Shown here: in pieces, positions 1 to 6,411 of the stretch | Numbering within the stretch: the first letter of the stretch is position 1 | Layout: each line of letters opens with the position of its first letter | DNA from: Geobacteraceae bacterium | Lineage (GTDB): Bacteria; Desulfobacterota; Desulfuromonadia; Geobacterales; Geobacteraceae | Reading direction: 5' to 3' | Assembly: GCA_012797715.1 (NCBI GenBank) | Contig: JAAZOO010000184.1 | Location: 1-9,345 of the forward strand | Length of the DNA stretch: 9,345 nt | Notes under the pieces: model-generated | The model's input: only the letters and a program-made list of their open reading frames with translations | Databases searched by the model: none | Told to the model about the DNA's origin: nothing | Program-made: the position numbers and the translations under genes

Positions 1-1
1 C

Positions 2-2146
2 ACCTCCCACCTCAGAATCGGGAAAGAAGTCATCCGTTCTCCCTACCTGGTGGACCAGGCCGATTTCATCGCCTGTCACAACTTCACCTTTCTGGAGAAA
101 GTCGACATGCTTTCCAAGGCCAAGGAGGGGGCAACCTTCCTTCTCTGCTCGCTCCACGAGCCGGATCGGGTCTGGGACGCCATTCCGGTGGAGGTGCAGC
201 GCCAGATCATCGACAAGCGGCTGAAGCTCTATGTGATCAACGCGGTCAGGATCGCCGAGGAACTGGGGCTGGGCGGCAGGATCAACGTGATTATGCAGAC
301 CGCCTTCTTCAAGATCTCCGGCATCCTGCCCCTGGAGACCGCCCTGGAGTCCATCAGGGAAGCCATCGCCAAGACCTACGGCAAGGCGGGCGAGAGGGTG
401 GTGGAAATGAACCGGGCCGCCGTGGATGCAGCCTTGGAAAGCATCCATGAGGTGACGGTCCCGTCGCGGGCCGACGGTTCGGTCGTGAAACCGCCGCTGG
501 TGTCCGCCGATGCCCCTCCCTTCGTCAAGGATGTGCTGGCCGCCATCATCGCCGGCAAGGGAGACGCCATCCCGGTTTCCCGGATGCCGTGCGACGGGAC
601 CTTCCCGTCGGCCACCTCCCGCTACGAGAAGCGGAACATCGCCATCGACATCCCGGTGTGGGACGAGGCGCTCTGCGTCCAGTGCGGCATCTGCTCCCTG
701 GTCTGCCCCCACGCCACCATCCGGATGAAGATCTACGACCCGGCCTGTCTGGCCTCGGCGCCCGCGACCTTCAAGTCTGTCGACGCCAGGGGGGGCGAGT
801 TCGCGGGGATGAAGTTCACCCTCCAGATCGCGCCCGAGGACTGCATCGGCTGCGGCCTCTGCGTGCGCAACTGCCCTGCCAGGGATAAGGCGAACCCGGA
901 GCGCCGGGCCATCGCCATGGCGCCCAAGGCGCCGCTCAGGGAGCAGGAGGCGGCCAACTGGGAGTTCTTCCTCGCATTGCCGGAACCGGCTCCGGAGCGG
1001 GTGAAGCTGGATACGGTCAAGGGGAGCCAGCTGGTCAAGCCTTTGTTCGAGTTTTCCGGCGCCTGCGCCGGCTGCGGCGAGACCCCGTACCTGAAGCTCC
1101 TCTCCCAGCTGTTCGGCGACCGGCTGCTCATCGCCAACTCCACCGGCTGCACCTCAATCGTCGGCGGGAACCTTCCCACCACACCCTGGTCGGTGCGCGG
1201 CGACGGCCGGGGGCCGGCCTGGTCCAACTCCCTGTTCGAGGACACGGCTGAGTTCGGCTTCGGCATGCGGCTCGCCGTGGACAAGCTGACCGAATCGGCC
1301 CTGGAGCTGCTGGAGGGGCTCATGTCATGCGGGTGCAAGGTCTGCGTCGAGATGCGCGGGCTGATGACCGAGACCCTGAACGCGGATCAGTCGGACCAGC
1401 GGAATATCGAGGAACAGCGTGCCCGTGTGGAAAAGCTCAAGGACGGCCTCGCATCTTGCGCCGACCCGGCTGCCGTCCGCCTCATGGAGGTGGCCGACTA
1501 CCTGGTGAAGAAATCGGTCTGGTGCGTGGGCGGGGACGGCTGGGCCTACGATATCGGCTACGGCGGTCTGGACCACGTGGTCGCATCGGACCGGAACATC
1601 AACCTTTTGGTGCTGGACACGGAGGTCTACTCCAATACCGGGGGGCAGGCATCCAAGTCCACCCCGCTGGGGGCGGTGGCCCAGTTCGCCGCCGGCGGCA
1701 AGGGTACCCCCAAGAAGGACCTGGGGCTGATGGCCATGTCCTACGGCACCGCCTACGTGGCCGCGGTTTCCCTTTCGAACCCGGCCCAGCTCATCAAGGC
1801 GATGCTGGAGGCCGAGGCCTATGACGGTCCGTCCCTGGTCATCGCCTATGCCCACTGTATCGCCCACGGCATCGACATGGCGAACGGCATCGAGGCGCAG
1901 AAGATGGCGGTGGCCTGCGGCCACTGGCCCCTGTACCGCTACAATCCGGTTCTGGCCGATCAGGGGAAGAACCCGCTGCAATTGGACAGCAAAGCCCCCA
2001 CCATCTCCTTCGGCGAGTTCGCCGCCACCCAGAACCGTTTCCGGGTCCTGAAGAAGGCCAACCCGGCCGCGGCAGAGGAGTTGATCCGGAGGGCGGATGC
2101 GTGGACCGCGCGGCGGCAGGCGCTCTACCGGAAGCTGGCGGAATAG
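2..2146 (+). CDS. nifJ: Pyruvate:ferredoxin (flavodoxin) oxidoreductase, C-terminal part (5' end outside window)
   Basis: Catalyses reversible conversion of pyruvate and CoA to acetyl-CoA, CO2 and reduced ferredoxin in the cytoplasm; in acetate-fed anaerobes it can run towards pyruvate. The frame is open from base 2 with no stop, and the residues before the first GTG (base 50) already fit the family, so this is a truncated gene, not a start at 50. The visible 714 residues are about 60% of the usual ~1,200. Domains in order: POR gamma domain (to about base 460); the EKR motif (626-634); two [4Fe-4S] ferredoxin motifs, CxxCxxCxxxCP, with Cys codons at 674, 683, 692, 704 and at 842, 851, 860, 872; then the thiamine-diphosphate domain. 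The latter has SGACAGCGE (Cys codons 1064, 1073), STGCTS (Cys 1148), GDGWAYDIGYGG and YAHCIAHG (Cys 1856), so all four expected ligands of the proximal cluster are present. It ends in TAG. purE follows after 192 bases of repeat-rich spacer. Confidence 0.96.
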   Translation, partial: TSHLRIGKEVIRSPYLVDQADFIACHNFTFLEKVDMLSKAKEGATFLLCSLHEPDRVWDAIPVEVQRQIIDKRLKLYVINAVRIAEELGLGGRINVIMQTAFFKISGILPLETALESIREAIAKTYGKAGERVVEMNRAAVDAALESIHEVTVPSRADGSVVKPPLVSADAPPFVKDVLAAIIAGKGDAIPVSRMPCDGTFPSATSRYEKRNIAIDIPVWDEALCVQCGICSLVCPHATIRMKIYDPACLASAPATFKSVDARGGEFAGMKFTLQIAPEDCIGCGLCVRNCPARDKANPERRAIAMAPKAPLREQEAANWEFFLALPEPAPERVKLDTVKGSQLVKPLFEFSGACAGCGETPYLKLLSQLFGDRLLIANSTGCTSIVGGNLPTTPWSVRGDGRGPAWSNSLFEDTAEFGFGMRLAVDKLTESALELLEGLMSCGCKVCVEMRGLMTETLNADQSDQRNIEEQRARVEKLKDGLASCADPAAVRLMEVADYLVKKSVWCVGGDGWAYDIGYGGLDHVVASDRNINLLVLDTEVYSNTGGQASKSTPLGAVAQFAAGGKGTPKKDLGLMAMSYGTAYVAAVSLSNPAQLIKAMLEAEAYDGPSLVIAYAHCIAHGIDMANGIEAQKMAVACGHWPLYRYNPVLADQGKNPLQLDSKAPTISFGEFAATQNRFRVLKKANPAAAEELIRRADAWTARRQALYRKLAE

Positions 2147-2213
2147 GATTAATATCAGCCATCCCCCCTCAGTCGAATCCCGGGGGAGGGGAGAGCTGCT
2201 GCCTGACATGCCT

Positions 2214-2240
2214 TGTAGGGGCTCCCCCCTGTGGGTGCTC
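2214..2240 (-). repeat. Left 27-base hairpin unit of the palindromic element
   Basis: Read on the minus strand this unit starts GAGCACCCAC and ends GCCCCTACA. It aligns without gaps to the right unit (2247-2273) with 19 of 27 bases identical by eye, including the last nine. Its arms (unit positions 1-8 with 15-22) pair except for two mismatches, so it looks like a partly decayed copy. Confidence 0.55.
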
Positions 2241-2246
2241 TCAATT

Positions 2247-2273
2247 GGGCAGGCACGGGGACCTGCCCCTACA
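2247..2273 (+). repeat. Right 27-base hairpin unit of the palindromic element
   Basis: GGGCAGG (2247-2253) is perfectly complementary to CCTGCCC (2262-2268), leaving an 8-base loop CACGGGGA, and the unit ends in the shared GCCCCTACA tail. Two arm positions differ from the left unit by swapped base pairs (C-G in one, G-C in the other), which keeps pairing in both. Confidence 0.6.
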
Positions 2274-2276
2274 CCC

Positions 2277-2306
2277 TTGCCCTCCTCCCGTCGAGGGGGG
2301 GATAAT
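2277..2306 (+). promoter_or_regulatory. Possible sigma70-type promoter for purE-pyc
   Basis: TTGCCC (2277-2282, four of six to TTGACA) and GATAAT (2301-2306, five of six to TATAAT) are separated by 18 bases and lie just upstream of purE. GATAAT is the start of a short AT-rich patch in very GC-rich surroundings. The -10 box overlaps the right outer arm of the palindromic repeat. This is pattern matching only; purE could also be read through from nifJ. Confidence 0.3.
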
Positions 2307-2325
2307 CATAAAAAGAAGACATCAT

Positions 2326-2330
2326 GGAGA
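2326..2330 (+). promoter_or_regulatory. Ribosome binding site deciding the purE start
   Basis: GGAGA lies 8 bases before ATG 2339. It is inside the first codons of the alternative ATG at 2324, whose own upstream sequence (AAAAGAAGAC) is a weaker ribosome site. This favours the start at 2339 over 2324; ATG 2348 has no comparable site. Confidence 0.5.
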
Positions 2331-2338
2331 ATACAATC

Positions 2339-2857
2339 ATGCAGAATATGAACCCGAAAGTTCTCATCATCATGGGAAGCGACTCGGACTACCCGGTGCT
2401 GGAAGAGGGGGCCAAGGTGCTGAAAAGCTTCCACATCCCCTTCGAAATGCACGTCTCCTCGGCCCACCGCTCGCCGCGCAAGACCGAGGAGCTGGTGTCC
2501 GGCGCCGCCGGGCGCGGCATCAAGGTCATCATCGCCGCCGCCGGGGTGGCGGCACACCTTCCCGGGGTGGTGGCGGCCGGAACCATCCTGCCGGTCATCG
2601 GCGTTCCCATGGCCGGCGGAGCGCTGAACGGCGTGGACGCGCTCTACTCCATCGTCCAGATGCCGGGCGGGGTGCCGGTGGCGACCATGGCCATCGGCAA
2701 GGCCGGGGCAAAAAACGCCGGGATTCTGGCGGTCCAGATATTGGCCCTGGCGGATGCGGAGCTTTCCCGGAAGCTGGTCCGGTATCGGGAGGAAATGGCG
2801 CGCGAGGTGGAGGAGAAGGACGCGAAGCTGAACCGGATGCTGCAAGGCGAAGGCTGA
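2339..2857 (+). CDS. purE: N5-carboxyaminoimidazole ribonucleotide mutase, class I PurE
   Basis: Purine biosynthesis enzyme that converts N5-CAIR to CAIR (4-carboxy-AIR); in class I systems PurK makes N5-CAIR from AIR, ATP and bicarbonate. From ATG 2339 the protein has 172 residues, normal for the family. Visible motifs: phosphate/nucleotide-binding IIMGSDSD near residues 10-17, SAHRSP at 41-46 with the catalytic His43, a GVAAHLPGVVAAGT loop, and VDALYSIVQMPGGVPVATMAIGKAGAKNA. The AAHLPG and IVQMPxGVPV motifs are class I features; class II enzymes that use CO2 directly look different here. The C-terminal helix is highly charged. ATG codons at 2324 (177 residues) and 2348 are alternative starts. 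pyc starts 32 bases downstream, suggesting one transcript. No purK, purD or other purine gene is visible beside it, which is unusual. Certain of function, less so of the exact start. Confidence 0.95.
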   Translation: MQNMNPKVLIIMGSDSDYPVLEEGAKVLKSFHIPFEMHVSSAHRSPRKTEELVSGAAGRGIKVIIAAAGVAAHLPGVVAAGTILPVIGVPMAGGALNGVDALYSIVQMPGGVPVATMAIGKAGAKNAGILAVQILALADAELSRKLVRYREEMAREVEEKDAKLNRMLQGEG

Positions 2858-2879
2858 AGAGCTAATCTTGATAGAGCGT

Positions 2880-2884
2880 GGAGA
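2880..2884 (+). promoter_or_regulatory. Ribosome binding site deciding the pyc start
   Basis: GGAGA ends 5 bases before ATG 2890. It overlaps the alternative in-frame GTG at 2878, which has no clear ribosome site of its own, so ATG 2890 is preferred. Confidence 0.5.
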
Positions 2885-2889
2885 CGACG

Positions 2890-5800
2890 ATGGAGAGAAG
2901 AAAATTCAAAAAGATCCTCGCCGCCAACCGGGGCGAGATAGCGATACGGATATTTCGGGCCTGCAGCGAGCTGGGAATCGCGACGGTGGCCATCTATTCC
3001 CAGGAGGACAGGCTGTCCCTGTACCGCTACAAGGCCGACGAGGCCTATCTGGTGGGGAAGGGGAAGAGCCCGGTGGACGCCTACCTGGGCATCGATGAGA
3101 TTATCGAACTGGCCTTGAGCAAGGGGGTTGACGCCATTCATCCCGGTTACGGCTTCCTGTCCGAGAACTCCGAATTCGCGGAAAAATGCGAAGCGGCGGG
3201 CATCGTCTTCATCGGACCCACGGCGGAGATGCAGCGGATGGTGGGGGACAAGATCGCGGCCCGCAAGGTGGCCATCGCTGCCGGGGTGCCGGTGATCCCC
3301 GGTACCGACAGCCCCATCGAGACCGAGGCAGAGGCGCTTGCCTTCGCCGACACCGCCGGCTACCCCCTGATCATAAAGGCCGCCGCCGGCGGCGGGGGAC
3401 GGGGGATGCGGGTGGCACGCAACCAGCGGGAGCTCCTGGAGGGGCTGGCCAGCGCCGCCAGCGAGGCGAGGGCCGCCTTCGGCAACGCGGCGGTGTTCCT
3501 GGAGCGCTACATCGAGCACCCCAAGCACATCGAGGTGCAGGTGCTGGGCGACAACCACGGCAACCTGGTGCACTTCTTCGAGCGTGACTGCTCCATCCAG
3601 CGCCGCCACCAGAAGGTGGTGGAGTTCGCTCCGGCCCTCTGCCTCACCCCCGAGCAGCGTCGCGACCTGTGCGAGGCGGCCCTGAAGGTGGCCCGCCACG
3701 TGAAATACCGCAACGCCGGGACCGTGGAATTCCTGCTGGACCAGGAGGGGAACTATTACTTCATCGAGATGAACCCCCGCATCCAGGTGGAGCACACCGT
3801 CACCGAGATGATCACCGGCAGGAACCTGGTGCAGGCCCAGATCCTGGTGGCCGAGGGGCACAGGCTTTCGGACCATGAAATTGATATTCCTTCCCAGGAC
3901 GCCATCACCATGCGGGGCTTTGCCATCCAGTGCCGCATCACCACCGAGGACCCGGCCAACGGCTTCGCCCCGGACTTCGGCACCCTCAAGGCCTACCGCT
4001 CGCCTGGCGGTTTCGGTGTCAGGCTGGACGCGGGGAACGCCTTTGCCGGCGCCCACATCACCCCCCACTACGACTCCCTTCTGGTCAAGCTCAGCACCTG
4101 GGGACTCCATTTCAGGGAGGCGGCCCGGGTCATGGACCACGCCCTGCGGGAGTTCCGCATCCGGGGGGTCAACACCAACATCCCGTTCCTGGAGAACGTG
4201 GTGACCCATCCGGTATTCCTGGCGGGCGGTTGCGATACCTCCTTCATCGACAAGCATCCCGAGTTGTTGTCGATGAACGAGAAAAAGGACCGGGCCACCA
4301 GAATCCTGGGTTTCCTGGGGGACGTGATCATCAACGGTTCCCCCGGCATCAACAATCCGCTTCGATCCGCCGATCTGCTGGAGCCGAAGGTGCCCGAGGT
4401 GGATTATTCGCTTCCCAGACCCCATGGAACCGCAGACATCCTGCGGGAGCGGGGCGCAGAGGGGCTTTCCAAATGGATCCTGGAGCAGGAGCGGATACTG
4501 ATCACCGACACCACCATGCGCGACGCCCACCAGTCGCTTCTGGCCACGCGGGTCAGGACCTTCGACCTGCTGCGCATCGCCGAGCCCACGGCGCACCTGG
4601 GGGCCGGGCTGTTCTCCCTGGAGATGTGGGGCGGCGCCACCTTCGACGTGGCCATGCGCTTCCTCAAGGAATGCCCCTGGCAGCGTCTCCACAAGCTGCG
4701 GGAGGCGATTCCCAACATCCTGTTCCAGATGCTGCTCAGGGGCTCCAACGCCGTGGGGTACACCAACTATCCCGACAACGTGGTGCAGCGGTTCGTCAAG
4801 GAGGCCGCCGAAGCCGGCATCGACGTCTTCCGGGTATTCGACTCCCTCAACTGGACCAAGGGGATGACCGTGGCCATGGACGCGGTCAGGAAGACCGGCA
4901 AGGTCTGCGAGGCATCCATCTGCTACACCGGCGACATCACCGACCCGAAGCGGGACAAGTATCCCTTGGAATACTACGTCTCCCTGGCGAAGGAACTGGA
5001 GAAGATGGGCGCCCACATCCTGGCCATCAAGGACATGGCGGGGCTCCTGAAACCCTTCGCGGCCCACAAGCTGGTCAAGGCCCTCAAGGAGGAGATCGGC
5101 ATCCCGGTCCACCTCCACACCCACGACACCTCGGGCAACGGCGAGGCGGCTCTCCTCATGGCCTGCCAGGCCGGGGTGGACATCATCGACGCGGCCCTCT
5201 CATCCATCTCGGGGCTCACCTCCCAACCGAACCTGAACGCGGTAATCGCCGCCCTGCGCGGCAGCCAGTGGGACCCGCAACTGAACGAGGCGGGGCTGCA
5301 GAAGCTGGCCAACTACTGGGAGACGGTGCGCGACTACTACGCCCCCTTCGAATCGGGCCTGAAAAGCGGCACCGCCGAAGTCTACCGCCACGAGATTCCG
5401 GGCGGCCAGTACTCCAACTACAAGCCGCAGGTTGCGGCCCTGGGTCTCCTTGACCGGTGGGACGAGTGCAAGGAGATGTACCACCAGGTCAATCTCCTGT
5501 TCGGCGACATCATCAAGGTCACCCCGTCCTCCAAGGTCGTCGGCGACATGGCCATCTTCCTGGTCAAGAACAACATGACCGTGGAGGACGTCTTCACCAG
5601 GGGAGATGAGATGACCTTCCCCGAGTCGGTGGTCGGCTTCTTCAAGGGGATGATTGGCCAGCCCTACGGCGGCTTCCCTGAGAAGCTGCAGCAGATTATC
5701 CTGAAAGGGGAAAAGCCCATCACCTGCCGGCCCGGCGAACTGCTGGAGCCGGTGGACTTCGAGGCCGAGCGGATGAAGCTCCAGGAAAAGGTCGGCCACC

Positions 5801-6354
5801 GGGTGGACGACAAGACCCTGCTTTCCCATATCCTCTATCCGAACGTGTATCCGGAGTTCGACAAACACCGCCGGACCTGCTCCGATACCTCGGTGATACC
5901 GACTCCGGTCTTCTTCTACGGCTTGGAGCCGGGCCAGGAGACCGCGGTGGAGATCGAGCCGGGCAAGACCCTGATCATCAAGCTGAACGCCATCGGCGCG
6001 CTCCATTCCGACGGCACCCGCCAGGTGTTCTTCGAACTGAACGGCCTGGCCCGCCAGGTAACGGTGCGCGACCAGAGCGCCGCCGCGGACGAGAAGGTCC
6101 GGCCCAAGGCGGAGGCCGGCAACCCGAAGCATATCGGCGCGCCCATGCCGGGCAAGCTCCTCAAGGTGAACGTCAAGGCCGGGGACGAGGTCAAGGCGGG
6201 TGATGTGCTGATGGTGACCGAGGCCATGAAGCTGGAGACCAACAGCAAGGCCAGGGCCGACGGGAAGATCGCCGAGGTGCTGTTCGCGGAGGGGGAAAAG
6301 GTGGAGAAGGAGGACCTCCTCATCGTGCTGTTCGATGGGTGCAAGGCGCGATGA
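2890..6354 (+). CDS. pyc: Pyruvate carboxylase, single-chain biotin enzyme
   Basis: ATP- and biotin-dependent carboxylation of pyruvate to oxaloacetate, the anaplerotic and gluconeogenic entry to the citric acid cycle. The protein has 1,154 residues, full length for the one-chain form. The biotin carboxylase domain occupies roughly residues 1-455: HPGYGFLSEN (84-93), ATP-grasp glycine loop KAAAGGGGRGM (163-173), ERDCSIQRRHQK (231-242) and EMNPRIQVEH (293-302). The carboxyltransferase domain begins near 535: DTTMRDAHQS (540-549, metal-ligand Asp545), AIKDMAG with the expected carboxylated Lys714, and HLHTHDTSGNG (741-751) with metal ligands His743 and His745. A PYC-type C-terminal region follows, then a biotinyl domain with EAMKLE; the biotinylated lysine is Lys1114 (codon 6229-6231), 40 residues from the end. 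Leu replaces the commoner Met after that lysine. Start 2890 is chosen over GTG 2878 on the ribosome site. Probably co-transcribed with purE. Acetyl-CoA activation is known for many family members and is only inferred here. Confidence 0.97.
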   Translation: MERRKFKKILAANRGEIAIRIFRACSELGIATVAIYSQEDRLSLYRYKADEAYLVGKGKSPVDAYLGIDEIIELALSKGVDAIHPGYGFLSENSEFAEKCEAAGIVFIGPTAEMQRMVGDKIAARKVAIAAGVPVIPGTDSPIETEAEALAFADTAGYPLIIKAAAGGGGRGMRVARNQRELLEGLASAASEARAAFGNAAVFLERYIEHPKHIEVQVLGDNHGNLVHFFERDCSIQRRHQKVVEFAPALCLTPEQRRDLCEAALKVARHVKYRNAGTVEFLLDQEGNYYFIEMNPRIQVEHTVTEMITGRNLVQAQILVAEGHRLSDHEIDIPSQDAITMRGFAIQCRITTEDPANGFAPDFGTLKAYRSPGGFGVRLDAGNAFAGAHITPHYDSLLVKLSTWGLHFREAARVMDHALREFRIRGVNTNIPFLENVVTHPVFLAGGCDTSFIDKHPELLSMNEKKDRATRILGFLGDVIINGSPGINNPLRSADLLEPKVPEVDYSLPRPHGTADILRERGAEGLSKWILEQERILITDTTMRDAHQSLLATRVRTFDLLRIAEPTAHLGAGLFSLEMWGGATFDVAMRFLKECPWQRLHKLREAIPNILFQMLLRGSNAVGYTNYPDNVVQRFVKEAAEAGIDVFRVFDSLNWTKGMTVAMDAVRKTGKVCEASICYTGDITDPKRDKYPLEYYVSLAKELEKMGAHILAIKDMAGLLKPFAAHKLVKALKEEIGIPVHLHTHDTSGNGEAALLMACQAGVDIIDAALSSISGLTSQPNLNAVIAALRGSQWDPQLNEAGLQKLANYWETVRDYYAPFESGLKSGTAEVYRHEIPGGQYSNYKPQVAALGLLDRWDECKEMYHQVNLLFGDIIKVTPSSKVVGDMAIFLVKNNMTVEDVFTRGDEMTFPESVVGFFKGMIGQPYGGFPEKLQQIILKGEKPITCRPGELLEPVDFEAERMKLQEKVGHRVDDKTLLSHILYPNVYPEFDKHRRTCSDTSVIPTPVFFYGLEPGQETAVEIEPGKTLIIKLNAIGALHSDGTRQVFFELNGLARQVTVRDQSAAADEKVRPKAEAGNPKHIGAPMPGKLLKVNVKAGDEVKAGDVLMVTEAMKLETNSKARADGKIAEVLFAEGEKVEKEDLLIVLFDGCKAR

Positions 6355-6357
6355 GCC

Positions 6358-6381
6358 GGGAAACGGCATTTCTGCCGTCCC
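6358..6381. terminator. Candidate hairpin terminator in the convergent gap
   Basis: The 57 bases between pyc and the convergent phosphatase gene hold ACGGCA (6363-6368) and TGCCGT (6373-6378) with a TTTC loop. The stem extends to GGG (6358-6360) with CCC (6379-6381) across a two-base AA bulge. A pyrimidine stretch with a few T's follows (CTTTCTC), not a true T-run. It could stop transcription from either side, but weakly by sequence rules. Confidence 0.4.
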
Positions 6382-6411
6382 CTTTCTCGCGCCTATTTTC
6401 CTCGCGTACGT

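Larger units (their letters stand above)
2161..2303. repeat. Nested palindromic intergenic repeat between nifJ and purE
   Basis: The spacer from 2147 to 2338 carries no gene but is strongly structured. The outer arms are ATCCCCCCTC (2161-2170) and GAGGGGGGGAT (2293-2303), complementary apart from one extra G. Inside them TGTAGGGGC (2214-2222) is perfectly complementary to GCCCCTACA (2265-2273). The left flank also has CCCCTC/GAGGGG (2165-2170 and 2186-2191). The inner part consists of two related 27-base hairpin units facing each other. The design resembles REP/BIME-type interspersed repeats, and GTAGGGGC-ended hairpins are a pattern I recognise from other bacterial intergenic regions; that family link is from memory and unverified. 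Transcribed, it could act as an mRNA-stability or attenuation structure downstream of nifJ, but no U-tract marks it as a classical terminator. Confidence 0.65.

Noticed and set aside
50..2146. nifJ starting at GTG 50
   Set aside because: The frame is open to base 2 and the upstream residues (HLRIGKEVIRSPYL) fit the middle of the enzyme; a start here would also lose the N-terminal catalytic half.
2252..2267. Sigma54-like GGCAC...TGC match in the nifJ-purE spacer
   Set aside because: The spacing between GG and GC is 11 bases, not the required 10, and the match is explained by the hairpin unit.
2161..2303. CRISPR array in the nifJ-purE spacer
   Set aside because: There are only two repeat-like units, they are inverted relative to each other and separated by 6 bases, so no direct repeat and spacer pattern exists.
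2101..2865. 254-codon plus-strand frame across the end of nifJ, the repeat and purE
   Set aside because: It runs out of frame through purE and reads the palindromic repeat as Gly/Pro-rich filler. The purE frame has a full set of family motifs.
2644..5124. 826-codon open frame on the minus strand opposite purE and pyc
   Set aside because: It lies entirely opposite well-supported genes, has a low-complexity composition rich in Gly, Val, Leu, His and Asp, and shows no domain motif. Long antisense frames are expected in GC-rich genes with strong third-position bias.
5200..6369. 389-codon minus-strand frame opposite the end of pyc
   Set aside because: Same antisense-shadow pattern; no recognisable domain, and the opposite strand encodes intact carboxyltransferase and biotinyl domains.
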